Source: Anastatus disparis
Taxonomy: Eukaryota > Arthropoda > Insecta > Hymenoptera > Eupelmidae
Length of the DNA stretch: 64,000 bases
Assembly (NCBI GenBank): GCA_017163975.1
Contig: JAFFSR010000004.1
Span: 6,696,001-6,760,000 of the forward strand
Direction of reading: 5' to 3'
Position 1 is the stretch's first letter. Each line of letters starts with the position of its first letter. Both the position numbers and the translations under genes were made by a program. Below are positions 25,498 through 37,953 of the stretch, in pieces. Under the pieces are notes generated by a model. It saw nothing but the letters and a program-made list of their open reading frames with translations. It ran no database searches and had not been told where the DNA came from.

Positions 25498-26702
25498 ATT
25501 GAAATAGATAGCTATTAAGCCATAAAAATAAGAATTACTTCTAAATTCAAATGGATTCCACTTGATTCAATGTCGTATTTTTCTCAATGTATAGGATATT
25601 TTCATGCCTGCACGATTTATTTAAAAAAAATGGTTTAACACACAACTATGAACTTGACGTAAAGTTACAATTACCTTACTTGCCTAGTTTGATAATACAA
25701 TAAATGGATGAAAAAACTACTATCTATAATCTTATATACATGATTAATTTTTTGATCGTTTGTTTTATTTGAAAATATATTTTTTTCTTTTATAAAATCT
25801 CTCGTCCTTGTATTTAGACATATCGAGCTACTTTTTGAATAATTGTACTTCAGTCATATTGCATCGCAATTCGTAAGGTGTTTTTGTGTTACAAGGTTTT
25901 ATATTATTTATATAAATAAACATAATTTACTTTAATTTTCGATAATTTTTTCACTTTAGTAACTTAAGTTTAAAAACAATTTATTAACAATATATTTAAG
26001 CATTTATTTTATTTTATTGTAATTCGATTGCTCTTTCTCTTAAAAAATCTAAAAAAATTATTATTAATAAAAATACTAAATAAAAAACTTAAATGTATCA
26101 TAATATTAACTTAGAATTTTTTTAAGCAACTTTGAATTAATGAATATGTTACTAGTTAATCATTAATAAATATATTCATTATGAAATTAATCTAATGAAA
26201 TTACTGCACTTAAATCTGTGAAAAATCTCACACGGATTTCATAGGAATTCTTGTAGGCTTTACTGTAGTTTTTGAAAATGGTCGAAGAACTGTTACTCAA
26301 TTTAAAGCTTTACAGCTTTCTTAGCTCAATTCTTCGTTTTTTGAAGAACTTAACAGATACTACGAAATTGCCCTTGCTATTAATTTTTTTTTGTAGAAAC
26401 ATAATTCTCGAGTTATGAAACCATAATGTTTGAATATAAATTTCAAAAACTCAAGAGATTTGTCTCTCAAGAGATTTCCTTTCCAGAGATTATTTTTATT
26501 AGATTATTTTTTATATCCAATTAATATTTTCGTCTATTAATATAGTTTTAACGTAAAATGAGTCTTTGCAGCTTTAAACATTATATTCAATCACTAACTT
26601 AATTTACCGTTCATGATCCGCTAATGACACATATCGATATGATTCTGAATACGAGTTTAATAGAGAGAAGGAAAAAAAGCTGATGCAGGGATCAAAACTG
26701 AA
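25498..26702. other. AT-rich intergenic stretch, nothing recognised
   Basis: No plausible coding frame, RNA or strong repeat was seen. Confidence 0.45.
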
Positions 26703-28415
26703 TTGAAGCCTGAAAATTTCAAATTTAAATGTGATCTTTTTTTCTCATGATGTTAATTAATGAAATTTTTTTTATCTTAAATATGTATTAAATACAAGAC
26801 TGTAATCCATGAATAATTTCAAAAAATCTTATTCGATGTTTGAAATCCTTTTCTTAGGTAGAAGCCTTGATTTTGTCTACTTTGATAGTTACTACAGGAT
26901 TTATCAGCCAATTCCCAACAAATTAACTTCAAAATTCTCAAAGATATTCAATTTATATATCTTCACAAATTTATAATGCTGGAATGTTAATAAGATAAGT
27001 TCAAGTGAACTTATCTTATTAAAAAAAAAAGTGAATATTGAACTAAATTACATTTTCAAATATTTTCAACTTTTTAGAAAACTAACTTTTTAAATTCTTT
27101 CTTTTTAGAAAACTAAAACTATAAATTTGTAAAGACATATAAATGAAAGATTTCTGGAAATTTTAAAGTCAATTTATTGAAAATTGGCTGAGAAATCTTG
27201 CGGTAACCACCAAAATAGACAAAATCAAGGCTTCGATTGAAGAAAAGGATTTTAAGCATCAAATGAGATTTTTCAAAATTATTCATGGATTAAAGTCTTA
27301 TATTTAATGCGCACTTGGCAAAAACCACCACTTTTTTTTAGTTGAAAAAATAACAGTTTTCAAATGGTCATCTCCACAAAGAATTGTGTGATTGAAATTA
27401 TCCAAAGTGAAAAATGAAGGACATAATTTCTTCTTTCAAATCCCGTCGGAAAAATTCAGTAATGTATTTTTGTGCATGCACTAATTCAAGAAGAGTGGGA
27501 AGTCATTTAACAATCTAAAAAGCGCCATCTTTGAGTACTGCTACCAACTTTGAATGAACGGAACGATTAATTCTGATTTCAAAATCTGAAAATTTAAGTT
27601 TTTCAAAATAATTTTTATTTTGGAACATATCGTTTTAAGCAACAGGTTGAAAAAAAAATCATGATTACGTTCTAAAAATTTTTAAAAACGCGAGTAAGAA
27701 TTTATTCGAATTTTCTAGAAGTAATTTCTCAATTATACCTTATATTGATTTTTTAGTACGATGAGCCTAGCGGCCTTGTTAAAAAAAAAACAAAAAAAAA
27801 ACGCGCTATTTTCATTTTTTTGTAGTTTTGCACCTGTTTTAAAAGTTTTTAGAACGTAAATATGAATTTTTTCTACTTTTCTGGCGATTATATTGGTTTT
27901 TTCAGAACGATAAGCCTGGCAACTTCACCAAAAAACAGAAAAAAAGCGCCGTTTTCATTTGCTCGTAGCTAATGGTACGTACCTAATGTTCGAAACGATA
28001 TGCTATAAAAAAATAAATAGCTTGAAAAACTTAAATTTTTAGATCCCGTAATCAGAATTATTCGTTCGATCTATCCAAAGTTGGTAGCATCGCGCAAAGA
28101 TGGCACTTTTTAGATTGAAAAATAACTCCCCACTTTTCTTGACTTAGCGCATGCGCAAAAAGACATAACGAAATATTTCCGACAGGATATGAAAGAGAAA
28201 GCCAAATCCTCTATTTTCCATTTTGGATCACTTTGATTAGCCTATTTTTGGCTGAGATATGACCATTTGAAAATAGTCATTTTTTTGACTAAAAAAGTGG
28301 CGGGTTTTTTACTGTGTATATATTGTAATGTATATTTAGGATAAAAAAAAGTTTCATTCATTAATATTACACAAAAAAAATTTATGATCACATTTAAATT
28401 TGTTTTTTTTTCAGG
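26703..28415. mobile_element. Nested inverted-repeat element of about 1.7 kb
   Basis: The outer arms are GAAGCCTGAAAATTTCAAAT... at the left and ...CACATTTAAATTTG...TTTCAGGCTT at the right, matching over about 85 bp. Inside, a foldback at about 26790-27310 pairs CCATGAATAATTTCAAAAA with TTTTTCAAAATTATTCATGG. A second at about 27330-28310 pairs CACCACTTTTTTTTAG with CTAAAAAAGTGGCGGG. Arms of the first inner foldback also occur at 2640-2960. There is no coding capacity. Confidence 0.65.
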
Positions 28416-29080
28416 CTTTACTCAATTCTTATATCTTGTGACCGAACTATTTCTAGGGGATTCTCTTCTGAACTAAAAAACAAGAAAAGTACATCGTTTC
28501 AATTTATCAAAACTTAGAACTTTTTGAATATAAGAACAAATTTTATGTTTCATGGCTGCTAGACATTGAGTAGTGGCAGTTTATTCCAGATTTAACTTAA
28601 AATTTAAAAGTTTTGATAATACATACGCATTAGCGGCACACTTACAAGTATTCACACTTCTAAACATACAGCGACATTTTTGTCTAATTGTTCAGTGCAT
28701 AGGCAGATGCATACGTATAAACACAATTATAAAATTTATACACAATATCGGTACTATAAACAAGAATTTTATTTTTGCTATTAAACGTAGTCAAGTAATT
28801 TTGTTTAAACCATTATTATATTTAGAAGAAAAGTTTGTAATATTATTTAAGCTATTATTTGTTGATAATTTATTGAAAACCATAGTGTTATTTATTAACT
28901 CAAATCTAGTCTACTTTGTTGCACCTTGTGCTCGTTACTTGCAACATTATCTAATCGCTATACAATTTCTTTCTAGTAAATACGAAACTTCATATCTTAG
29001 TAAAAAACATAATACTTTTGTTTATACAACCAATAATTATTAAAAATATGGATATTATTAAATGTATCTCATAGAAACAA
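28416..29080. other. Unassigned stretch with one GTG-initiated open frame
   Basis: An open frame at 28573-29043 (+) has only a GTG start and no family character. It lies just upstream of a non-LTR retrotransposon remnant and may be more of the same decayed element. Read as non-coding. Confidence 0.35.
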
Positions 29081-29084
29081 ATGG

Positions 29085-29320
29085 TGAGTTTTGGCAAGTA
29101 TGGAAACCCAGCCGCTTGGTGGGATGACGAGTGTCACGAAATTAAAATATTACGAAATACTGCTTAAAAACGGGAGAAAAATCAAATTATATTACGCATT
29201 ATATTATATATAAAATTACATTGCAAAAAAATCTTTAAAATGAAAACCAGAAAAAATTCTAAGAATTTTTTAAAGTACTACATTATACTTAACTCGCCGT
29301 CGAGGCGCTACCGTGCCTCT
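29085..29320 (+). pseudogene. Non-LTR retrotransposon ORF2 remnant (endonuclease-RT linker)
   Basis: The frame from 29102 reads GNPAAWWDDECHEIKILRNTA, a stop, then KREKNQ ... LYIKLHCKKIF. It continues to NSKNFLKYY before a stop at about 29321. The WWxxEC box followed by a basic helical run is typical of the segment between endonuclease and reverse transcriptase in Jockey/R1/I-type LINEs. An internal stop, no RT motifs and short length show it is dead. Confidence 0.65.
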
Positions 29321-30008
29321 TGATACCGTGGACAGATAGGTTTTTTACGAAACGAGAAAATTGGAAGCTGAGCCTAATACGAGGTTTATAACAAGTTTCG
29401 TTAAAAAGACTTTTCGTCCAAGACGTTCTGTATTTAACGTTCTGAGAGCCAAAAAGAGAAATGAAATTGCGATTTCAAGGTAGAAAAAACATAAAATTAA
29501 TTTGGCCTTCTTTAGTGGTTGAGATTTATCTATTTATTAATTTATTGTAAAGAGTCTATATAACAAAGATTTATCACGTAATAAATAATTATAGTAGATC
29601 GAGCCAACCACTATAACTTGGCTGCTTCAATAGCAAGAGTTTCCATAATAAATACATCCAATGCTCGTAAAATCAAAAAGGCATTGACATTGTATGGCAA
29701 TGTAATATATAATTTACATTGCCATACTGCAAACAATGCAAAAAGCTAACAGATGAACTCACAAAACTTAAGTTACAGCTACCACTAAATATATGAAGTT
29801 AATCAAACCGAATATTGAAGCATCAAAATGTATCCTATCCTTTCTAAAAAAAATTGTAAACTCAACATATATTAAATCTATGTATATATTTTTATAGCAC
29901 TGCGGACCTTAAATCTGCGTATTCGGAACGATTTAACGGATGCTAAATAAGCTATTATTGGACTGTACAAAAAAGTATTGTGAGAAATCCCTCTCTTTTT
30001 TATACGGT
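29321..30008. other. Unassigned, probably more decayed retroelement
   Basis: No intact frame. A short palindrome (GACATTGTATGGCAATGTAA ... TTTACATTGCCATACTG) lies near 29685-29735. Nothing else recognised. Confidence 0.4.
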
Positions 30009-31368
30009 TTAACCCATTAACGGGCAAAACAAGAATTTCACGCACGCAATTTCAAGTAAATGATCTGAATAGAAAATGGAGTTTATTCCTTTCCAGAGTT
30101 ACTTCTGGTTTTTTGGGGTCGCTCTTTCAGAATTTGAGATTTATTTTTCATAAAATCTTGAAGAATCCTATTAGTTTTTCATTTTATTTATAAAAAAGGC
30201 TGAATTTTTTTAAACTTTTTTTTCCGAAGTCGAGTATTTTGTTGTTACTGCTTTTGAATAATCATATAACCACCAAAAATCGTGCAAAAAATGTCTGGCG
30301 TTTCTGAAAACATGGTTTTGGATGTTTTTTTCTGGTCTGATTATCACAAAATAGCCATTTTTGTCCAGCGGTCTAATGAAAAATTTGGAGAATTTTTTCC
30401 TCAAAAAGTAATCACTTTTCAAAATAATTTTATAGAACAAAAAATGCTTAGGATTAATCAAAAAATATATGTGAATATTTCTAGAATGTTTTGGGCTATT
30501 TTTAGAATTTTGGATTTTGACCATATTTTGAAAAATCCAAAAATTCAAGCAGTTTTTCATTAGATACACTGCTGGACGAAAATAGCTATGAACAATTTAT
30601 TGTCATAAGAAAATAACTAACAAAACGACTATGCAACCATATCACAGATATGGATTTTGTTTTAATGAATATTAAAACTACAAAAAGTATATGTAAGCGA
30701 ATGTGCATATGCGTGTGGTGTTAGTTACTAAAAAATAGCCATTTTCGTTCAGCAGTGTATGTAACGAAAGACTTCGTGAATTTTTTATGCAAAAAGAAAC
30801 AATTTGACAAAACAATTTTTTAGAACAAAAAATGCTTGAAATTAGTCGAAGAACATACGTGAATTTTCCCATAATGTTTTGGGCCATTTTTGGATTTTTC
30901 AAAATATGATCAAAATTCAAAATTCTAAAAATGGCCCAAAACATTCTAGAAAAATTCACATATATTTTTTGATTGATCCTAAGCATTTTTTGTTCTATAA
31001 AATTATTTTGTAAAGTGATTACTTTTTGAGTAAAAAATTCTCCAAATTTTTCATTAGACCGCTGGACAAAAATGGCTATTTTGTAACAACCAGAGCATTT
31101 TTTTCAGAAACGCCAGACATTTTTTGCACGATTTTTGGTAGTTATATGATTATTCAAAAGCAGTAACAATAAAATATTCGACTTCGGAAAAAAAAAGTTT
31201 AAAATAATTCAGTCTTTTTTATAAATAAAACAAAAAACTAATAGGATTCTTCAAGATTTTATGAAAAATAAATCTCAAATTCTGAAAGAGCGACCCCAAA
31301 AACCCTATTCGGATCGTTTACTTGAAATTGCGTGCGCGAAATTCTCGTTTTGCCCGTTAATGGGTTAA
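30009..31368. mobile_element. TTAA-flanked foldback element, 1.35 kb
   Basis: TTAA at 30009-30012 and 31365-31368 flanks ends that start CCCATTAACGGGCAAAAC and end with the inverse. The arms pair for about 500 bp on each side around a centre that itself contains a second, inverted repeat (about 30560-30900). Reading frames on both strands at 30210-30986 are arm sequence, not genes. Confidence 0.8.
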
Positions 31369-32483
31369 CACGGTATTTACATTAAATTTGCACATCACAC
31401 AATCATTTTTTAACATACAATAATAAATAAAATAACCAAAAGAATATATAAACACTAGAATAAAGCACTAAAAACGTCAACAACAATTAATTTAAAATTA
31501 AAAGAAATGTATATAGCATATTTTTGTTCGGAACGCCATGCCTTGTTTAAACGTATAAAGCATATATAAGGCACGCGTGCGCAAACAGAGTAATGTCTTG
31601 TTAAAAAATTAGTCAAAAATATTTGTGAATTATCAATAGTATGAACTGCGGTAAAGAAACATTTATATATTATTAAGAAAAATAAACTAGAAAAGAAGAA
31701 ATAAATTATTTGAAATTAATTTTGATCTTTTTTATGTTTAATTATTGATTTTCTTTTTTGATTTAGCATTCGCGGAGTGCATATCTTTTGCGAGTTTATA
31801 GTTTTTTTTTTAATCATCATTTATGAAGCGTGCAGTTTTTGCTAATTATTGATTTCTATGCACACAGATCTCGTGTGGCGGATTTGTGGTCCTCGTGCTA
31901 TAAAATAATATACGATACGTGTACTCGAAATGGTCCTTTTGTACGGGATGCTTAGCATCCTCGCTGTGCTCGGACGCTAACTGAACGCTGTCCAAAAAAG
32001 GACCATTTAGACTCCGTGTATCGTAATGTACTATTTTTTACTTGTTCCAAACAGCGAATAAATATGTATACAAAATTTAAAACTCAATAAAAAATCATGA
32101 TTTATACATTTTTTCTTGTTTTTTAGTTCTAAAGCAAATCCCCTAGGAATGATTCAATCACTTAAATTCACGAATAAAATAATAGAGACAGATTATAATA
32201 ACAAATGAATTATAACTAAAATTATTTTTCATTTTATATTACATTTTTATAATATTTTGCACTTGAATAACACTAATTTTAATTAAAAAAATGATGATAT
32301 TATCAATAAATCAATATGTAAAGAGAAAATTTATTCCATTGTTCACTTTTGTACACTTCTGGAATACTTTCTGAATAAGTTCTTTTTATAAAAAATCGAA
32401 AGAACAGAAGAATGAACATTAATGCTATTTAATCAAGTCAATTTAATAGAATTTCTTGAAATATAATTTAAATTTAAAAATCT
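31369..32483. other. Intergenic; hairpin at 31905-32035 and duplicated flank of the giant GTPase gene
   Basis: A hairpin pairs AATATACGATACGTGTACTCGAAATGGTCCTTTT with AAAAGGACCATTTAGACTCCGTGTATCGTAATGTA around a GC-richer centre. From about 32130 the sequence is a diverged copy of the flank downstream of the giant GTPase (41370 onward). Confidence 0.5.
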
Positions 32484-32840
32484 TTAAGGCAACTACGGAG
32501 GTAAGGCTAAATTTTCATTTCGTAGCTTACAAATTACGCTTTTAGTTTGTAAAATTTATTTGATTTATAAGTTTTCCACCATTCTGTGGCTATCAAATAA
32601 TGGTGGAAAATTAAAAAATCCAAAAAATTTCATATATTAAATGCATGATTTGTAAACTAAAAAAAAAAACTTAACCTAAATTCCGAAGTCGCCTTAATTC
32701 CAAACGATTATACCATGTGTATATTCATATTCATATAGGTATGTACTTGAGTTGTCACCAAACGTTCGGATAAAAAAGTTATATTCACTGTATTGACTTT
32801 GACGGTTATAATCTTCAAAATTAACTGACATGTCTGAAAA
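32130..32840 (-). repeat. Diverged duplication of the giant-GTPase 3' region, with coding scrap
   Basis: 32135-32400 aligns with about 41370-41580 (AGTTCAATCACTTAA, AGATTATAAT, AGAGAAAATTTATTC). 32751-32833 aligns with 42921-43003 at roughly 80 percent. On the minus strand that end reads DMSVNFEDYNRQSQYSE against DMSVNFEDYSRQNEFSE at the C-terminus of the giant GTPase. The copy reads through the stop position. A TTTTCAG precedes the scrap and could act as a splice acceptor. It is a relic of a second gene copy, about 9-10 kb away in the same orientation. Confidence 0.7.
32484..32697. mobile_element. TTAA-flanked small foldback element, about 206 bp
   Basis: TTAA at 32484-32487 and 32694-32697 brackets ends GGCAACTACGGAGGTAAGG and its imperfect inverse (TTCCGAAGTCGCC). 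An inner hairpin pairs TTTTCCACCATT with AATGGTGGAAAA. It sits within the duplicated GTPase flank and has no match in the other copy as read by eye. Confidence 0.75.
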
Positions 32841-33138
32841 TAATGTTATTTATTACTATCAATTTATAGGATATATAGTTTGTAACAAGTTTTATACAAT
32901 CATTAAATTTATATTTAGAATTATTTAAAAGAAACACAATACAGTAATAGCAACATGATTATTTGGTAATTTATTCATATATAATTGAATGCATGCTCGA
33001 AATTTTAATACAAAATTTTATTATGTATTTATATATTGTCTTAAGTAAACACAAATTTATATTATCAACTAACTTTATTCAAAATGATCAGAAGAATCAG
33101 TGATGTAAGTTCTAAAATAATACCTTAATAACAAATAT

Positions 33139-33142
<4 letters not shown>

Positions 33143-33187
<45 letters not shown>
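33143..33187. repeat. (TA)n microsatellite
   Basis: About 22 uninterrupted TA dinucleotides. Confidence 0.95.
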
Positions 33188-33189
<2 letters not shown>

Positions 33190-33300
33190 AAACCTAATAG
33201 TAATTGACATGATCAATAGAATATATCGTAACTAGTTTAAACAATTATTTTACAAATAATTAATTTTCAACTGATTTTTTTCTATTAATTGGGATTCGTC

Positions 33301-34276
33301 TTATTCAAATTTTTTGAACAAATCTTCCATTTGTTCAGTAGTAATTTCTTGTGTATATTTATTTTTACAAGTAACTTTTTTTCTTATTTCACATTGTTTT
33401 TTAATACTGAATCGTATGGATGGATAGTAATGATTCAACACATGGTATAATAAACATCTCGAGTTTGCAATATCATTTGGATCATCAAGAATTAAATCTT
33501 TAACTATGTAAAATTGTAATCTATAAATATAATAAATTTCAAATATGTAAGAATTGTCGTTTTATGTAAACATATCATATTTTTTTATCAAAAATGAAAT
33601 CGTGATAACTTACAAATACGATCTAATCTCCTTATAGCTGATGTAAACATTATTTGGATTTAGTTTCAATGAATTTATGAAAAGGTTTATTGCAACCATT
33701 TCGTAATCTTCTACGTGTAATAATTTTATAGTTTCAGTGATGCAAGGATCGTCATTGTAAATATTACTATTAAATAATACGCGTAGTAATAATTTACATT
33801 GTTCTCTATTAGTATATCTGATTTGAAAGGGTTCATCGAAATAATACGTGACACTGCAAAAATAATTTTCGTTAATGATTCATAAACATATATTAAGTTT
33901 TATAGTGGTATATAAATTTGATATGAAATTATAAAATTCAATCAGAGTATATATTTAGTTATGATCTTATCATTGACAAATATATTTACTGATTAAAAAA
34001 ATAAAACGCAGCAACTTTTGGAGATAATATAATTCCTTCTGCTTCGGCAAAACCTTTTTGTCCTCCCAATTCATCAAACACATGTTGTGCTTCTAAATTT
34101 TCTAAATCACTTATATGTCTTCCGATAGTTAAATAAAATAAATTTTTTATCACGTATTCATCAGTTAAATCTAATACATGTCCGATTCTCATAGCTGTTT
34201 TGCAACGTTCACGAATATCCCACAAAATATCGGTTTTAAAATTAAATGATCGACAATTATATCTGTATAACTCCAT
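33301..34276 (-). CDS. Unrecognised 248-aa protein, three exons
   Basis: Inferred exons are 34276-33990, 33853-33614 and 33520-33301. They splice at ATCA|GTAAAT, TTTTGCAG|TGTC, TATTT|GTAAGT and TTATAG|ATTA and stay in one frame for 747 bases ending at TAA. The protein starts MELYRYNCRSFNFK and ends LFKKFE. It looks alpha-helical and soluble, with no signal peptide, membrane helix or catalytic motif that I recognise. The first exon carries a fairly charged stretch (ISDLENLEAQHVFDELGGQK) and the last is lysine-rich. It is divergent from the decayed RecQ gene, about 1.5 kb away. Joint phase and clean splice sites make a real gene likely; function is unknown. Confidence 0.65.
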
Positions 34277-35143
34277 TTTTGCCGTTACAATAATTAATAT
34301 CTTATAAATGAATCAAGACACAAAGTTGGCTAACTATATAATTTTAATGCTACTAACGTAACTTTCAATTGGATAAGAAGCGCCCTCCATCGGTATGGAT
34401 CGTAGCCAGAAACTTTATTCATGACATTCGCACCGAGAGTTTACATAGTGGGGGTATGTAAGTCGACTGTTCTTCTCATGGTGGCAACATGTCAAAAAAA
34501 AATAGGACGTTTTGTATATTAGGTAAATGGAAAGATTTTTAAATAATGCCATATGACGGTTGTTACTGTATAATCGATTGTAAAAACACGTAGAGTAATA
34601 GTAAAGTAAAGTTCTTTTTATTTTCCATATTAAAAAGTAATTGGAATCAAATAATTCAATAAATTAATGTAATCAAAAGTATAAAGTCAGTTAACCTCAC
34701 TTTTACTTATACGTAAGTGTATATGAATCTGATCATATGTTTCATGAAAACGTATTCACTCTGACCGACGAAGATAGAGGCAATAAGCGTCTATCTTCGT
34801 TACTCTAACGATAACATAACCCCATTATCTTATGATTATTTCAATTCACATTGATTTAGGATTATTAATTGCAATTATTGCAAATAAAAATAAATAAATA
34901 TTCAAATACTTAATTATCTTCTTCACAATTTTACACCAATAATTTATTACTTTCAGCGAAATATTAAATTATAATGCAGTCTGTATTCAACTCAATAGAA
35001 AACGTCCTACAAAATTTTGGGGACATATCACGTGACTAATAATAATCATAAACGCTCCCAGCGAATTGTCGCGGTTTCATCAGAGATCATTTATTAGTTG
35101 AAGTGTTTAAGCAACGAATATAGACGCTTACAGAAGCGTACTC
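34277..35143. other. Divergent intergenic region with a small TIR element
   Basis: The less AT-biased 34370-34480 is a plausible promoter for the minus-strand gene at 33301-34276. About 34784-35132 is bounded by TAAGCGTCTATCTTCGTT and an inverse AACGAATATAGACGCTTA. This suggests a 350-bp TIR element; the motif recurs at about 35532-35547. Confidence 0.45.
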
Positions 35144-35360
35144 TTAAGGGGATGTAATAGGGTATATGATTTCTACATAGTTACCGACATTGCAGTTTTC
35201 CAAAATTTTTATCTTTATTCAAAAATTTTCAGGAATATCTCTATATTAGGCCCTTTATTAGTAGAAATGGAAGACTTTAATATAGAGATATTTTTAAAAA
35301 TCTTGGATTAAGAACCAATAACTTGGAAAACTATAATGTCGATATTTTACATCCCCTTAA
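35144..35360. mobile_element. TTAA-flanked foldback element, about 209 bp
   Basis: TTAA at 35144-35147 and 35357-35360 flanks GGGGATGTAA ... ACATCCCC. The arms pair through CCGACATTGCAGTTTTCCAA and its inverse near 35325-35345. Related in arm sequence to the element at 22620-23312. Confidence 0.8.
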
Positions 35361-36094
35361 ATGGGAAATTTCTGCCAAAAATGAGTTACCCAGCTGTTGA
35401 GGGCGTCACTAGATCCCATGTATTTTTATATCTATATATGTCAAATTTTTCATATGTATAGATATACAAACAATGTTAAAGTGTTATCCAGCGTTTCGGA
35501 CGAAAAATTTAACCCAGAAGTATCCTTCTATAAGCGTCTATCTTCTTTGGTTTAAGTGTGTTTCGTTTCATCCTATTTCCGTAAACGTTACAATAATATT
35601 AATTTTTCTATTTTATTATTTGTAGTAGTTAGTACTAAGAGTTTTAATTTTAAAATTAATATCACCAGTCGAAACGTAATATCATTATAAAAAACTGTTT
35701 ATTATAATGATTCAAATGTATATAAAATTGTTATTTAACTTTTATTTAATTTGCTGAGCACTCCATCAGTGATGGCTGGTATCAACGACATTTCAGTTAA
35801 TACTTTCCAGAAAAACAACTTACGGCCATTTCAGGAAGTTATAATAAGAGGCAGTTTAAGAAACGAAAACCTAATGATAATACAACCCACTGGTTCTGGG
35901 AAATCTTTAACTTACCAACTGCTATCGCTTTTAGGTAACGGGGTATATTTAGTAATAAGTCCATTAAATGCACTTATAACTGATCAAATTCTTTATTTAA
36001 AATCAATAAAGGTATATTTTGATTATAATTTCATAAGTTATCTCGAATTAAAAGATATAAAATCATTGAATTCCCATAATTGTTATTTATTTAT

Positions 36095-36916
36095 ACACTG
36101 AGAGAAATCCTATAATAAATATAACTATAGATTGTATTTAAAATTACTATATTATATAGTACGAGTGGGACATTTCTGCATTATAACAAATTTTACTATA
36201 TTACATAGTAAAATTTATAAAAACAGATATGTAGAAAAAAATTTATTTTTTTTTTTTGTTCCCGAACTTTGACATTGAAATTTTTAAATTCATTTAATTT
36301 TAGATTTATTTATTAATTTTAATTATATCAATTTTTTATAAATAAATTACCTAAGAAAAAAACGGACCTGAAGTGGAGTCGAACCCGGGACCTCGAGACT
36401 GGAAAGCGTGAACGTTACCGACTGCGCCATTACGACATGTTACTTATAAAATTTCGAATCGTCTACATATGTTACCCAACTATACTTTCAATTTGGTAGA
36501 AAATTTTGAGGTTAGAAATAAATTTACAGATCATCGACTCGACATTACTATTTGAAATAGTAAAATTTATTATATTCATAATAAAATTTATTATATGCAT
36601 AATGAAATTTATTATATGCATAATAAAATTTATTATTTTTATAACATTAATTCCAACATAAGATATGAAATATTTTTACTCTGTCATAACAAATTTTACT
36701 ATAGCATAATTTTTACTATGTAATATAACAATTTTTCTAATAAGATATAGTTTCATTTCTTAAACGATTGTTGCCAACCTTATCAAATTTATAGTAATAT
36801 TTGTTATAAATGTAATAAAAATCGTTATAATGCAGAAATGTCCCAGCTCTCCTATAAAATATAGTAATTTTTATTACTATCTATAACTAAAGTTATAATC
36901 TATTTTTCTCAGTGTA
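36095..36916. mobile_element. TA-flanked inverted-repeat element at a RecQ intron acceptor
   Basis: It starts CACTGAGAGAAAT and ends ATTTTTCTCAGTG, with TA on each side (36915-36916 at the right). The arms match for about 150 bp, including GGGACATTTCTGCATTATAAC. TA duplication fits the Tc1/mariner group. It lies three bases before exon 2 of the RecQ relic. It also contains a tRNA-like segment. Confidence 0.8.
36370..36442 (-). other. tRNA-like sequence inside the TA-flanked element
   Basis: The minus strand reads GTCGTAATGGCGCAGTCGGT ... GGTCCCGGGTTCGACTCC, with A-box-like and B-box-like motifs and a T-run downstream. The T stem pairs poorly and I cannot build a good anticodon arm. I therefore read it as a decayed tRNA or SINE head and not a working tRNA. 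Confidence 0.5.
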
Positions 36917-37953
36917 GGTCAGAGCTCTGCCGTTAATTGATAAATTAACGCGCGGTACAGTTGTACAATTACAGAAGGTTATCGATAACGTATGTGATCT
37001 AGATGGTTATTGTTTAATTTATACAACCCCGGAAAAAATAGTTGAACACGGAGTAGTTAAACGTCTCTTACAACGATTGACCCGAAACCTCGCCCGAAAC
37101 AACGTATTAAAAAGAATTATCATCGATGAAGCTCACACTATGCTACAATGGGGTCATTCCTATAGGGAATCATGTATCAAAATCGTTAAAATACTTATTG
37201 AAGACCTAGCCATCTACGTTCCATGGTCTCTGTATACAGCGACTATAAATATAGTTGACATTGTGAAGTTAAAAGCTATCATCGATAACAACTTAAACTT
37301 TGAGGATCACACAAGTAAGATATTACTACAACAAATCAATTCTTCTTTTATCTTTCATCAAATATGCATTGAGTGTCGTTTTTATTCTTTATTATGATCC
37401 TTATGGAATCGAAATTTTACAAAATTTAAAAGACTTATTGTAAATTAAAAACATAATTAGTTTTAATCATATAATTCATTAGAAAATTTTTTATAAAAAG
37501 AACCATTAAACTACAATTATATAATGTGTATTATTTCTAGATGACAAATTTCATATTATGTATTTTTAATTGTTGTTCTTAACTAATAAAAATGAAAATA
37601 TGTAATATTACCATGAACAAACAGTTTATTACTTACATCTTTAAACATATACTTGTTATGTAAAAATTGTCGTTATTGATAAAGTTTTGAGCTAATTATT
37701 AATTTTCCTTTCTTTAACAAATATGGTACCTCGTTACAATTTAATATTATTGTGCGTAAACATACAATATTTTTATACTGTAGTCGACAGATTAAATGCC
37801 ATTAAAGAGTATTTACGACGTTTGTGTACCTTCAATTACGACAATAAGGAGGAATATGAAATTACCATTACACAAAATGTCATTGCTGATTTGCATTGGT
37901 ATGAAGGCGGTGATATACGTGTAAACTTGATGGTAGCTTTATTAAAAACAGTG

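Noticed and set aside
28573..29043. 156-codon plus-strand frame
   Set aside because: GTG start, Ile/Leu/Phe/Asn bias and no motif. It may be decayed retroelement, but not enough to call a gene.
30210..30986. Three reading frames of 90-120 codons
   Set aside because: All fall in the arms of the TTAA foldback at 30009-31368.
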